The notes under the pieces are model-generated. The model had not been told where the DNA came from, searched no databases, and was given only the letters and a program-made list of their open reading frames with translations. A program made the position numbers and the translations under genes. Below are positions 35,645 to 45,072 of a stretch of DNA of 64,000 nucleotides, in pieces (position 1 is the first letter of the stretch; every line of letters begins with the position of its first letter). This DNA is from Pseudomonadota bacterium (lineage in GTDB: Bacteria; Pseudomonadota; Alphaproteobacteria; Rhizobiales; Hyphomicrobiaceae), in the NCBI GenBank assembly GCA_023423275.1, contig JAFAFW010000046.1, positions 17,891 to 81,890 on the forward strand, in the 5' to 3' direction.

Positions 35645-36100
35645 TCATTGCGAAGCCCCGGTTGCTGATGTCCAACGTGCACTGGCGATGGCCGCGGCAA
35701 GGACCAGTACGAGCTTCAAGGCTTCGAGGCCGATATAGAGATTATGCAGCGCGCTCGGCGGAACACTGCGGCCGGCCATGATGTCGAGCACCCGCGCATC
35801 GAGGATCGGCCGCAAGAAGAATGTCTCGACGGCCAGCACGGCGGCGATGGCAACGAGTGCAATCATGACCCATCTCCGACCTGCGGCGACTTGCAACCGA
35901 CAAGCCCAGACCAGCAAGGCGGCTATCAACACCAGGCCCCATTCGATCAACGTCAGGACATGGAATGTCCAGCGGCCGACATCGAGCGCCTGCGGCAGTT
36001 GCAGGCTCGGCGCCAGGAACTTCGCCGGCGTGGCCACGAACGAGACACCGAGGAGCAGTCCCGACCAGATGAAGAGGAACGGAGACACGATGCGAGTCAT
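35645..36100 (-). CDS. four-helix membrane protein of the NsrR-linked operon
   Basis: A 151-aa protein with four hydrophobic helices (about 5-30, 45-67, 75-97 and 118-142). I do not recognise a named family with certainty. The ATG overlaps the DUF1971 stop by 4 nt (ATGA). Similar small membrane proteins sometimes accompany haemoglobin or NO-response genes; that is context only. Confidence 0.7.
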   Translation of the reverse strand: MTRIVSPFLFIWSGLLLGVSFVATPAKFLAPSLQLPQALDVGRWTFHVLTLIEWGLVLIAALLVWACRLQVAAGRRWVMIALVAIAAVLAVETFFLRPILDARVLDIMAGRSVPPSALHNLYIGLEALKLVLVLAAAIASARWTSATGASQ

Positions 36101-36402
36101 GAGTCTGTCCCCGGTCGGTGGAACTCGACGAAAAAGGCGCTGTCTTCGTCCAGCAACTCCACATGATGCAGCGACTCAGGCTCGATCACCGCTGCGCCAC
36201 CTTCAACCACCACATGCGTGTCCGTCGACTCGCCATCGAGGCAGTAGCGGACACGACCCCGCTCGACCCGCAGCAGTCCCCACATGCCGGCCTTGACGCT
36301 GTGCTGCGAGAGCAACGCCGGCGGTACGGTCTCCCGCGTGAACAGCGGCGTACGCCGGACAAGAACAAGACCGGGCGGCAGCGCTTCCCGTATCCGCGTC
36401 AT
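36097..36402 (-). CDS. DUF1971 cupin-like protein (TehB N-terminal domain type)
   Basis: A 101-aa small beta-barrel protein. Features are LPPGLVLVRRTPLFTRETVP, AGMWGLLRVERGRVRY and a His-containing IEPESLHHVEL, matching DUF1971, the family related to the N-terminal domain of TehB. Such proteins often sit in NO- or anaerobiosis-controlled loci. It overlaps fdxA and the next gene by 4 nt each, so the genes are translationally coupled. Its biochemical role is not established. Confidence 0.82.
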   Translation of the reverse strand: MTRIREALPPGLVLVRRTPLFTRETVPPALLSQHSVKAGMWGLLRVERGRVRYCLDGESTDTHVVVEGGAAVIEPESLHHVELLDEDSAFFVEFHRPGTDS

Positions 36403-36746
36403 GTGACGTCCTCGGTCTGAGCGGGATCAGGCGACAGCTCAGCGGCCTTGCCGCTGCGTCCGTTCTCCGCGTCTGCGTTCGGCAGCGGCGCTTTTTTCCC
36501 TGTGATGTTGGGCCAGCGGTCCGCGTAGGTGCGGTTGATCTCAAGCCAGTGATCCGTCGCCGCCGGCTCCGTGTCCGAGAAGATCGCCTCGGCCGGACAT
36601 TCAGGCACGCACACGCCGCAGTCGATGCATTCGTCAGGATGGATGACGAGCATGTTCTCGCCTTCGTAGAAACAATCCACCGGACAGACCTCGACGCAGT
36701 CCGTGAACTTGCACTTGATGCAGTTCTCGGTGACGACGTAGGTCAC
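36399..36746 (-). CDS. fdxA: seven-iron ferredoxin
   Basis: A 115-aa FdxA-type ferredoxin carrying one [3Fe-4S] and one [4Fe-4S] cluster. Cluster motifs are CIKCKFTDCVEVCPVDCF near the N terminus and CIDCGVCVPECPAEAI in the middle, followed by the usual C-terminal helix (WLEINRTYADRWP). It overlaps the nitronate monooxygenase gene by 4 nt. It is likely an electron donor for redox enzymes of the operon. Confidence 0.94.
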   Translation of the reverse strand: MTYVVTENCIKCKFTDCVEVCPVDCFYEGENMLVIHPDECIDCGVCVPECPAEAIFSDTEPAATDHWLEINRTYADRWPNITGKKAPLPNADAENGRSGKAAELSPDPAQTEDVT

Positions 36747-37837
36747 GTTAAAGAGCTCCTGCTGCCACGCGCCAAGGCCGTCAGTCGTTCGACCGCCTCA
36801 TCGGCGAGTTGTCGGGTCAGCTCTGCCGCTGGCATCTCGCGGCCGAGCGATGCCGCCTGTCCTGCCCATAAGGAAGAAAAGTCGCTTGAGCCCTTGGCTT
36901 CCGCCGCCGCCTTCAAGGGCGCGAGCGCGCCACCTGCCAGCGGAAATGCGGGCGCGTCGTCCGAGATCGGCCCGACTTCGCGCATCACGCGATTGATCAG
37001 ACCGCGCGCCGGGCGTCCGGTGAAGAGATTGGTCAAGGCTGTGGTGTCGTCGCTTGCGGATCGCAGCGCCGCTCGGTGCAGCGGCGAGACCTGTGCTTCC
37101 GGGCAGAACAGGTAGGCCGTGCCGATCTGCACGCCGCTGGCGCCAAGCGCAAAGGCTGCCGCAATGCCGCGGGCATCGGTGATACCGCCCGCGGCAATGA
37201 CCGGAACCGAGACGGCATCGACCACCTGCGGGACGAGCGCGAAGGTGCCTGCCTGCGACGCGACATCGTCTGTCAGGAACATGCCACGGTGGCCGCCCGC
37301 CTCGTTGCCTTGCGCGATGATCGCGTCGCAGCCGCGCTCGGCAAGCCACTTCGCTTCACGTGCTGTCGTGGCCGAAGCAATGACCTTGCAACCGACGGCT
37401 TGCACGCGCTGCAGCAGCCGATCCTCAGGCAAGCCGAAATGAAAGCTCACCACCTCGGGCTTGAACTCCTCGACGATCGTGCAGGAGGCTTCATCGAACG
37501 GGGCACGGCTGCTGCTCGGCACATCATCGGCGTCCAGACCGAGCTCCGTATAGTAGGGGCGAAGCCGGGCACGCCAGCGCGCCTCACGGGCGGCGTCGGG
37601 CGCCGGCATGCTGTGCGTGAAGAAGTTCAAATTGATCGGCTTTGCCGTGCGCTGGCGGATGACGCCAAGTGCGGAGCGAACCTGGGCGGCGCTTGACGTG
37701 GCGCAGGCAAGAGATCCGAGCCCCCCGGCCTCTGAGACGGCAACCGCAAGCTCTGCCGTGCTTGGCCCTGCCATCGGTGCCAGCATGATCGGATGCTCGA
37801 TCTGGAACATCTCGAGCAGTCGGCGGTCGGGCCACAT
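36743..37837 (-). CDS. nitronate monooxygenase (NMO/2-nitropropane dioxygenase)
   Basis: A 364-aa FMN-dependent TIM-barrel enzyme that oxidises alkyl nitronates. Family features are HPIMLAPMAGPSTAELA at the N terminus, the FMN/substrate loop IIAQGNEAGGHRGMF (about 215-229), and VPVIAAGGITDARGIA. The ATG at 37837 follows AGGGGAG at proper distance; a start at 37858 is also possible. It is the first gene of a six-gene coupled operon facing an NsrR-like gene across a palindrome, so it is probably induced by NO or nitro compounds. Confidence 0.9.
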   Translation of the reverse strand: MWPDRRLLEMFQIEHPIMLAPMAGPSTAELAVAVSEAGGLGSLACATSSAAQVRSALGVIRQRTAKPINLNFFTHSMPAPDAAREARWRARLRPYYTELGLDADDVPSSSRAPFDEASCTIVEEFKPEVVSFHFGLPEDRLLQRVQAVGCKVIASATTAREAKWLAERGCDAIIAQGNEAGGHRGMFLTDDVASQAGTFALVPQVVDAVSVPVIAAGGITDARGIAAAFALGASGVQIGTAYLFCPEAQVSPLHRAALRSASDDTTALTNLFTGRPARGLINRVMREVGPISDDAPAFPLAGGALAPLKAAAEAKGSSDFSSLWAGQAASLGREMPAAELTRQLADEAVERLTALARGSRSSLT

Positions 37838-37971
37838 GAGGTCAGCTCCCCTGTTCATCGGGCATTGTCGCCGGGCGCGTTGAAGTCCCGTGCCAGAGCA
37901 TCGTGTCAGGTCGTGGCCCATCCATCTGACGCCTCAACACGCCGCGCTTGCGATCCGGCGACGCTATTGCC

Positions 37972-37998
37972 TAAATAGGTACCGATGATACCTATTTA
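37972..37998. promoter_or_regulatory. perfect inverted repeat, likely NsrR operator
   Basis: TAAATAGGTA (37972-37981) and TACCTATTTA (37989-37998) are perfect 10-bp arms around a 7-nt spacer. It lies between the divergent nitronate monooxygenase operon and the NsrR-like gene, 28 bp before the latter. Rrf2 regulators bind such AT-rich dyads and this one could repress both directions. Confidence 0.72.
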
Positions 37999-38026
37999 AA
38001 AGGCCGACGCAACACCGAGGTGGCCC

Positions 38027-38458
38027 ATGCGACTGACTGTCATGACCGACTATGCGCTCCGCGTGCTGATGTACGCTGCCACGGCGCCCGAGCGGCTGGT
38101 CACGGTCGACGAGATTGCACGCGCCTATGCCATTTCCGGCAACCACCTGACCAAAGTGGTGCAGGAGCTGGCACGTCATGGGTTTGTCGAGACCCTGCGC
38201 GGACGTGGCGGCGGTTTGCGTCTGGCACAGCCGGTGGACACCATTACGATCGGCAGCGTCGTGCGTGCCATGGAGGAGGACTTCGGCCTGGTCGAGTGCT
38301 TTCGCACCGGCGACACCTGCTGTCTGACACCCGTGTGCCGCCTGCGCCGCGCGCTCGACGACGCGCTGCGTGATTTTCTTGCAGCCCTGGATCGCAGATC
38401 ACTGGCCGACCTCGTCGCCCAGCCCAAGGCCCTTCTTGCCAGCCTTCATGAAGCTTGA
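38027..38458 (+). CDS. nsrR: NsrR-like Rrf2 family regulator
   Basis: A 143-aa Rrf2 protein beginning MRLTVMTDYALRVLMYAA, with the HTH VDEIARAYAISGNHLTKVVQ and the wing GRGGGLRLA. The cluster region ECFRTGDTCCLTPVCRLRRA has the spacing of NsrR, the NO-sensing Fe-S repressor. It faces the NMO-fdxA-haemoglobin operon across a strong dyad, as expected for a local NO-responsive regulator. Confidence 0.87.
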   Translation: MRLTVMTDYALRVLMYAATAPERLVTVDEIARAYAISGNHLTKVVQELARHGFVETLRGRGGGLRLAQPVDTITIGSVVRAMEEDFGLVECFRTGDTCCLTPVCRLRRALDDALRDFLAALDRRSLADLVAQPKALLASLHEA

Positions 38459-38739
38459 GGCCATACGGGCGGCGAACTTGCACGCGGACAGCCGTTGAGA
38501 GCAGAGTTTTCTGTTCCTGCATGCGCGATGCAAATTTAACGACGAATGCGATGTCGCCTGATCGCTTCCGGCCCATACGTTTGACATCGCCGGCCCGCCC
38601 CCATAGGCTTTGCAGCGCGGTGCAAGCCGCATCCGGACCCGCGGGAAGGGCAGAGCCCACTTGCAGAGCGAGCTGACAGAATTTTCACCTTTGTGCAGCC
38701 GTGTTGCGGGTCGTCGGCGTCTGATGCACGGAGGTTCTC

Positions 38740-40374
38740 ATGCTGCCGCTGCCAAGCCGGCCCGATATCGATCACTTGAAAAAACAGGCGAAGGAGCTAT
38801 TCGCAGCCTACAGGCGCGGTGCTCCCGAGGCCATCGATCGCTTTCGCAAATCTCTACCCGCAGCAACCCACCGGAACGACGATGCGATCTCACAGTTGCA
38901 TCTGCGTTTGCACGATGCGCAGTCGTGCGTCGCTCGCGAATATGGCTTCACGTCCTGGACCGATCTGAAAACCTTCGTCGAAATGCTCCGGTTGCAGTCC
39001 TCCCATCCGACGGCTCTGACAGCCGCCCTTGCCCGCCTGATATACGCGGGCGATATCACGGGCGGGATGAATCGTGCGCGGCCTTCAGCAGCGGCTCGAT
39101 TGCTCGCAAGCAATCCCAGCCTGTCCGCGCACAGCCCATGGATTGCATGCGCCGTCGGCGACATCGCCACGGTGCAGCGCCAGATTGAAAGCGATGCTTC
39201 GTGGGTCAACCGGCCTGGCGGCACGCTCGACTTACCTCCGCTTGTGGCCGCGACACATTCGAGCCTGCTGCGGGATGCCAACTATAGGGACAAGATTCAT
39301 CGGACTGTTGATCTGCTTCTCGACGCTGGCGCCGATCCCAATCAGTCCGTGAGCAGCCGTTGGCCTCCGGCCTCTCTCGCTGCTCCCTCCGCGGAACACA
39401 GGATTTCGGCGCTTTACGGCGCGGCCGGACAGAATCACGATCCCGAGCTGACGCGCCGCCTGCTCGCCGCGGGGGCCGATCCAAACGACGGTGAGTCCCT
39501 CTATCATTCGCTGGAAGCCCCCGCCTGCACGCGGCTTCTCCTCGAGGCCGGCGCGATCGTCACGGGAACGAACGCGCTCTATCGCGCGCTCGATCTCGAT
39601 GACATCGATACATTCCGGCTGCTCCTGTCACACGCACCCGGGGCACGGGAGTTGAGCGAGGAGCGATTGCTCCTGTGGGCGATCCGGCGGCGGCGGTCAC
39701 CGGCGCACATCGAAGCCTTGCTCGCCGCAGGCGTCGATCCAACCCTGAAGGCAGCAGATGGTGCCGGTCCTCTCACACGAGCTTTGCGGTATGGCCTGCC
39801 GGATGTCGCCGAAGTTTTACGCAAGGCAGGCGCGACTGAGGAGATCACGGATGAAGACCTGTTTGTCGCTGCATGCGCCAACGCCGATCGCGACGCGGCG
39901 CAGCGCATCAAAGCACGCCGCCCCGATCTGCCCGACGCACTGAACGATGAGCGACTTCGGCTCCTTCCGGAACTGGCAGCACTGGGCTGTACGCAAGCCG
40001 TTCGCGTGATGGTCGAGCTCGGCTGGCCGATTGCCGTTCGTGGCGGCGATTGGAATGCAAGTGCGTTGAACCATGCAGTGTTTCGCGGCGATGCGGCGCT
40101 TGCGCGCTTTCTGCTCGAACGTGGATCGTCATGGACCGAGGAGCATGGCTTCGGGGACAATGCCTGCGGCACGTTGAGCTGGGCCTCGGTCAACCAGCCG
40201 ATGGATGATGGCGATTGGGCCTCATGCGCTGAAGCACTCCTCGCGCATGGCATGCCAATGGCTCAACGGGACCATAACGATCCGACCCGTATCCTTGTCG
40301 ATGGTAAAAGTCGGGCATTTTCCGAAGATGTTACGGCGGTACTCCTTGGCGAGGATATCGAAGCGGCGCGCTGA
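38740..40374 (+). CDS. ankyrin-repeat protein
   Basis: A 544-aa soluble protein. After an N-terminal helical region (DIDHLKKQAKELFAAYRRG and YGFTSWTDLKTFVE) it has a chain of ankyrin-type units such as VDLLLDAGADPNQS, RRLLAAGADPNDGES, CTRLLLEAGA and ALARFLLERGSSW. Ankyrin repeats mediate protein binding. No signal peptide or secretion signal is seen. The gene stands alone, ending at a hairpin terminator. The partner and function are unknown. Confidence 0.85.
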   Translation: MLPLPSRPDIDHLKKQAKELFAAYRRGAPEAIDRFRKSLPAATHRNDDAISQLHLRLHDAQSCVAREYGFTSWTDLKTFVEMLRLQSSHPTALTAALARLIYAGDITGGMNRARPSAAARLLASNPSLSAHSPWIACAVGDIATVQRQIESDASWVNRPGGTLDLPPLVAATHSSLLRDANYRDKIHRTVDLLLDAGADPNQSVSSRWPPASLAAPSAEHRISALYGAAGQNHDPELTRRLLAAGADPNDGESLYHSLEAPACTRLLLEAGAIVTGTNALYRALDLDDIDTFRLLLSHAPGARELSEERLLLWAIRRRRSPAHIEALLAAGVDPTLKAADGAGPLTRALRYGLPDVAEVLRKAGATEEITDEDLFVAACANADRDAAQRIKARRPDLPDALNDERLRLLPELAALGCTQAVRVMVELGWPIAVRGGDWNASALNHAVFRGDAALARFLLERGSSWTEEHGFGDNACGTLSWASVNQPMDDGDWASCAEALLAHGMPMAQRDHNDPTRILVDGKSRAFSEDVTAVLLGEDIEAAR

Positions 40375-40452
40375 TCAACCCACCGTCTTCAACGCGCTGA
40401 AAAATCGCGACGCAAAGCGCGCCATCCCTCCGCCGTATCGCTGGCGGTATCC

Positions 40453-40483
40453 GCGCAACGGAGATCAACCGTTGCGCTTTTTT
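40453..40483 (+). terminator. intrinsic terminator
   Basis: GCGCAACGG (40453-40461), loop AGATCAA, CCGTTGCGC (40469-40477), then TTTTTT (40478-40483). It ends the ankyrin gene on the plus strand. The stop codon of the convergent Lrp gene lies inside the stem, so that gene's last codons encode part of the hairpin. Confidence 0.85.
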
Positions 40484-41019
40484 CCTCCTCCTGTCCGTAC
40501 GTCGCCATCGTCCTTGACGGCCTCCATGACAACAAAGGTCGACGTGCTGGCAACGTACGGCAACGCCGAGATGCGCTCACCGAGCACCTCACGATACTTG
40601 CGAATATCCGCAGTTCGCACCTTCAAAAGATAATCGAAAGGTCCAGCAATCATATGGCACTGCTCGATCTCCGGCACCTTTCGTACGGCATCGTTGAACG
40701 CCTGCAAGGCAGCCTCCCGGGTGTCGGAGAGCTTGACCTCCGTGAACGCGATATGGTCGAGCCCGAGCTTCTTTGAATCCAGCACAGCCCGAAAACCGAG
40801 AATGAAACCATCGTCAATCAACCGGCGCAATCGCACTTGGCAAGGAGATTTCGAGAGCCCGACCCGCTCGGCAAGATCGATCACCGGAATACGGCCATCG
40901 TGCTTCAGCACCTCGAGGATCCTCTGGTCCAATCGGTCCAATCTCCTTCTATTTTCCTCTCTATCCACCACTTCACCTGCATTTTGAGAAACACTCAGGA
41001 CTTTCTCCCGGTATTTCAT
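40465..41019 (-). CDS. putR: Lrp/AsnC-family regulator, probably PutR
   Basis: A 184-aa regulator with an N-terminal HTH (RLDRLDQRILEVLKHDGRIP, then LAERVGLSKSPCQVRLRRL) and a C-terminal ligand-binding RAM domain (FTEVKLSD, CHMIAGPFDYLLKV). It is divergent from putA with 88 bp between starts. PutR, an Lrp-type activator of putA responding to proline, is known in rhizobia and Agrobacterium; the gene name here rests on this arrangement. The ATG at 41019 leaves ~25 extra residues before the HTH helix. Confidence 0.85.
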   Translation of the reverse strand: MKYREKVLSVSQNAGEVVDREENRRRLDRLDQRILEVLKHDGRIPVIDLAERVGLSKSPCQVRLRRLIDDGFILGFRAVLDSKKLGLDHIAFTEVKLSDTREAALQAFNDAVRKVPEIEQCHMIAGPFDYLLKVRTADIRKYREVLGERISALPYVASTSTFVVMEAVKDDGDVRTGGGKKRNG

Positions 41020-41107
41020 AAAAATCAAGCCGATCAACGGAGGGCGATGCCAGTAGACTCGACGGCAGTTTTCCGGCTCATCGGGCCGACCTTCGAAAGG
41101 CTTCGCT

Positions 41108-44100
41108 ATGCCACACGCTGCCGCCGGTGCCGCGACATCGCCCGCTCCTGTCTCGCCCCTCTTTTCAAATTTTGCACCTCCGCTTGCGCCCCGCACACCG
41201 CTGCGCCGTGCCATCACAGCAGCCACGCGCCGTCCCGAACCGGAGACCCTTCCTCGCCTCATCGAGGCTGCAACGCTGCCGGACGAAATGCGCGCCGCCA
41301 TTGCCGCAACCGCCCGCAGACTGATCGAGGCTCTGCGAGCGAAGAATCAGGGCAACAGCGTTGGAGCGCTAATCCAGGAATACTCTCTATCGAGTCAGGA
41401 AGGTGTCGCGCTGATGTGCCTTGCCGAGGCGCTCCTGCGCATCCCCGACCCGGCGACACGCGACGCTCTCATCAGGGACAAAATCTCGACAGGCGATTGG
41501 CAGTCGCACCTCGGCGGCGGACGCTCGTTGTTTGTCAATGCGACGACCTGGGGCATGGCGATCGCGGGGAAGCTGGTATCCAAACGCGATAGCAAGTCGC
41601 TCGCTTCGGTGCTGACGACTCTGATTGCCCGTTGCGGTGAACCGGTCATCCGACGCGGCGTCGATGTCGCCATGCGGATGATGGGAGAACAGTTCGTCAC
41701 CGGCCAAACCATCGAAAAAGCGCTCGACCGCGCCCGCACTCTGGAAGCGGAGGGGTTCCGCTATTCTTATGACATGCTGGGCGAGGCCGCGACAACGGCC
41801 GAGGATGCCGAGCGCTACTATAGAGATTACGAGAACGCCATCCACGCCATCGGCGCGGCGTCCCAGGGCCGCGGGATTTACGAAGGACCGGGCATATCCA
41901 TCAAGCTTTCTGCTTTGCATCCGCGCTATACGCGCGCGAAGGGCACGCGCGTCATGGGTGAGCTTCTCCCACGCGTGATCGCCTTGGCGCGTCTGGCCAA
42001 ACGCTATGACATCGGCCTCAACATCGACGCCGAGGAAGCGGACAGGCTCGAAATTTCATTGGATCTGTTTGAAGCCCTTGCTCTCGATCCCACGCTGAAA
42101 GGCTGGGATGGTCTGGGCTTTGTCGTTCAGGCCTACGGCAAACGCTGCCCATACGTGATTGACGGCATCATCGATCTTGCCCGCCGCGCCGGCCGCCGGA
42201 TCATGGTCCGGCTGGTGAAGGGGGCTTATTGGGATTCTGAAATCAAGCGCGCCCAAGTTGACGGTCTCGCGGATTTTCCTGTCTACACGCGAAAAATCTA
42301 TACGGACGTGTCCTATGTTGCTTGTGCCAGGAAATTACTGTCCGCCCCGGATGCCGTTTATCCGCAGTTTGCAACACATAACGCGCAAACACTCTCATCC
42401 ATCTACCACATCGCCGGGCCGGAATACCGAACGGGAATGTACGAGTTCCAGTGTCTGCACGGCATGGGCGAGCCGCTCTACAACGAGGTTGTCGGCACGG
42501 ATAAGCTCGCAAGACCGTGCCGCATATACGCGCCGGTTGGCACCCACGAGACACTGTTAGCCTATCTCGTACGCCGCCTGCTCGAGAACGGAGCCAACAG
42601 CTCCTTCGTCAACCGCATCTCGGATCCGACTGTGAACGTGGACGACCTCGTCGCCGACCCTGCGGCGCTGGCAAGCGCGATGCCTCGCATTGGCGCGCCA
42701 CATGAGGCTATCGCCTTGCCGCCGGATCTCTTCGGAACACGACGCAACTCACCCGGGATTGACCTTGCCGACGACGATCAGCTGGAAAAGCTCGAAGCAG
42801 CTCTGAAGCATAGTGCGAATCTTGATTGGCATGCGGCTCCGACCCTGGCGACGGGCTCAGCAAGGACCGCGCCCCAAGCCGTCAGCAACCCTGCGAATTT
42901 TTCCGATGTTGTTGGCCACGTCATCGAAGCCGACGTCGCCGAAGTGCAGCAGGCTGTCCGCGACGCATTCAGGTTCGCTCCAGAGTGGGCTCAGGTTCCT
43001 CCGCAGGACCGGGCCATGATGCTGGAACGTGCCGCGGATCTCTTGCTTGAGCGGATGCCCATGTTGATCGGTCTCCTCATCCGCGAGGCTGGCAAGTCGG
43101 CAGCCAATGCAATCTCCGAGGCGCGCGAAGCTGCAGACTTCCTGCGCTACTATGCTGACGAAGCGCGCCGCACACTGAAGCCTGCGCATGAACCGCTCGG
43201 CCCGATCGTCTGCATCAGCCCTTGGAATTTTCCTCTGGCCATCTTTACCGGGCAGGTTGCCGCCGCCCTTGCCGCTGGCAATCCCGTCCTCGCGAAGCCC
43301 GCCAACACGACGCCTTTGATTGCCGCTGAAAGCGTGCGGATATTGCATGAAGCGGGGGTTCCTGTCCCCGCACTGCAATTCTTACCGTGCCGGGGATCCG
43401 TTGCCGGCCGGATGATCGAAATGCCGGAAGTTGCCGGCGTCATGTTTACCGGATCGACGAACGTCGCGCGCACCCTCCAGGGTCAGCTTGCAAAGCGCGT
43501 GTCCATCGAAGGGAAACCGATCCCGCTGATTGCGGAGACCGGTGGCCAGAACGCGATGATCGTCGATTCATCCGCCCTTGCCGAGCAAGTCGTCATCGAT
43601 GTGCTTGCCTCTGCGTTCGATAGCGCTGGCCAGCGTTGCTCCGCACTCCGCGTTCTATGCCTGCAAGAAGATGTCGCAGATCGTATTCTCGCCATGCTGA
43701 AAGGCGCCATGAGCGAGCTCGGCGTTGGTTCCACCGATCAGCTATCGAACGATATCGGGCCGGTTATAACGGCAGGTGCCAAGACGACAATTGACGCCCA
43801 CATTGCGGTCATGCGAGCGCGCGGCCGCGACGTTTTCCAAGTCGATCTTTCTCCGGAAGCGGAGAGCGGAACGTTCGTTCCACCGACGCTCATCGAGATC
43901 GACCGCGTATCGGAACTCACAGAAGAAGTTTTTGGACCCGTCCTCCATGTCGTGCGCTATCGGCGCGCCGACGTGATGCGCATGATCGACGACATCAACA
44001 ACACCGGCTACGGCTTGACCTTCGGCCTGCACACGCGGCTCGATGAAACGATCACCGCCGTTACGGGCCGCGTGCAGGCTGGGAATGTCTATGTCAATCG

Positions 44101-44809
44101 CAATACGATCGGGGCGGTCGTCGGTTCACAGCCCTTTGGTGGACATGGTCTCTCCGGCACGGGTCCAAAGGCCGGCGGCCCACTGTATCTCGCCAGACTA
44201 TCGAAGAAGCACCCAGATCTGGCAGGCGTTGGCACCGCACAGCCCGATCCGGCACTCGTAGATTTCACTCAGTGGCTCGACGGCCAGGGCCAGAGCGACG
44301 CTACACAGCGCGCCCGGCAACTTACCGAGCGTTCCAAAGCCGGCGGCAGTATCGAATTGCCCGGCCCGGTTGGCGAGCGCAACGTCTATGAGCTGCATCC
44401 GCGTGGCCGCATCCTCCTGTGCCCGCAGACCATCGATGGGCTCGTGGCGCAAATTTCCGCAACACTGGCGACCGGCAACGACGCCATCATCAGCGCTGAC
44501 ACCGAACTCAAGAGCTGGTGTGCCACTCTACCCCCAGGTGTGCAGAAGCGGATATCCTGGGTGCCCTCGCTTGACCGCGCGGATGGTTGCGCCGGCGCAC
44601 TTCTGGAAGGAAATGCAGACTCCGTACGCAGCCTTGGCCAGAGCCTGGCAGCGCTCCCGGGGCCGCTCATCATCATCCAAGCCGCATCAATCGATGAGGT
44701 CCGCTCTGCGACGCAGCCCTATTCGCTCAATTGGCTGATCAAAGAACGGACGATCTCCATAAATACGACGGCCGCAGGCGGTAACGCATCCCTGATGGCG
44801 ATGGCATGA
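41108..44809 (+). CDS. putA: bifunctional proline dehydrogenase / glutamate semialdehyde dehydrogenase
   Basis: A 1233-aa PutA that oxidises proline to glutamate with FAD then NAD. An N-terminal arm is followed by the PRODH barrel (GPGISIKLSALHPRY, VRLVKGAYWDSEIKRAQ) and an aldehyde dehydrogenase domain (SPWNFPLAIFTGQ, ETGGQNAMIVD with Glu at about 810, GQRCSALRVL with Cys at about 844). The C-terminal ~200 residues form the extra ALDH-superfamily domain. There is no ribbon-helix-helix DNA-binding domain, so regulation falls to the divergent Lrp-type gene. Confidence 0.97.
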   Translation: MPHAAAGAATSPAPVSPLFSNFAPPLAPRTPLRRAITAATRRPEPETLPRLIEAATLPDEMRAAIAATARRLIEALRAKNQGNSVGALIQEYSLSSQEGVALMCLAEALLRIPDPATRDALIRDKISTGDWQSHLGGGRSLFVNATTWGMAIAGKLVSKRDSKSLASVLTTLIARCGEPVIRRGVDVAMRMMGEQFVTGQTIEKALDRARTLEAEGFRYSYDMLGEAATTAEDAERYYRDYENAIHAIGAASQGRGIYEGPGISIKLSALHPRYTRAKGTRVMGELLPRVIALARLAKRYDIGLNIDAEEADRLEISLDLFEALALDPTLKGWDGLGFVVQAYGKRCPYVIDGIIDLARRAGRRIMVRLVKGAYWDSEIKRAQVDGLADFPVYTRKIYTDVSYVACARKLLSAPDAVYPQFATHNAQTLSSIYHIAGPEYRTGMYEFQCLHGMGEPLYNEVVGTDKLARPCRIYAPVGTHETLLAYLVRRLLENGANSSFVNRISDPTVNVDDLVADPAALASAMPRIGAPHEAIALPPDLFGTRRNSPGIDLADDDQLEKLEAALKHSANLDWHAAPTLATGSARTAPQAVSNPANFSDVVGHVIEADVAEVQQAVRDAFRFAPEWAQVPPQDRAMMLERAADLLLERMPMLIGLLIREAGKSAANAISEAREAADFLRYYADEARRTLKPAHEPLGPIVCISPWNFPLAIFTGQVAAALAAGNPVLAKPANTTPLIAAESVRILHEAGVPVPALQFLPCRGSVAGRMIEMPEVAGVMFTGSTNVARTLQGQLAKRVSIEGKPIPLIAETGGQNAMIVDSSALAEQVVIDVLASAFDSAGQRCSALRVLCLQEDVADRILAMLKGAMSELGVGSTDQLSNDIGPVITAGAKTTIDAHIAVMRARGRDVFQVDLSPEAESGTFVPPTLIEIDRVSELTEEVFGPVLHVVRYRRADVMRMIDDINNTGYGLTFGLHTRLDETITAVTGRVQAGNVYVNRNTIGAVVGSQPFGGHGLSGTGPKAGGPLYLARLSKKHPDLAGVGTAQPDPALVDFTQWLDGQGQSDATQRARQLTERSKAGGSIELPGPVGERNVYELHPRGRILLCPQTIDGLVAQISATLATGNDAIISADTELKSWCATLPPGVQKRISWVPSLDRADGCAGALLEGNADSVRSLGQSLAALPGPLIIIQAASIDEVRSATQPYSLNWLIKERTISINTTAAGGNASLMAMA

Positions 44810-45072
44810 CATCATTCACCACCGCGATCGGTAGCGATATGGCCGGCCCATAGGGCCCGCAGACCGTCTCGTCGTCTGCAGGTCTTAAGAGTACGTTACC
44901 CTCGGGAGGGGGGAACGCCGATCAATAAGGCAATGGTATGGCCTCCTTGGCCGGTGCGCAACCTTCCCGCGCTGGATGACAATCCACTGGAAAAACAAAA
45001 GCCAAGCGTATACGGAATGCCCAGGGGGTAACGAAATCACCCTGGCCAATAAAAGTATTCCGGGAGAACGCT

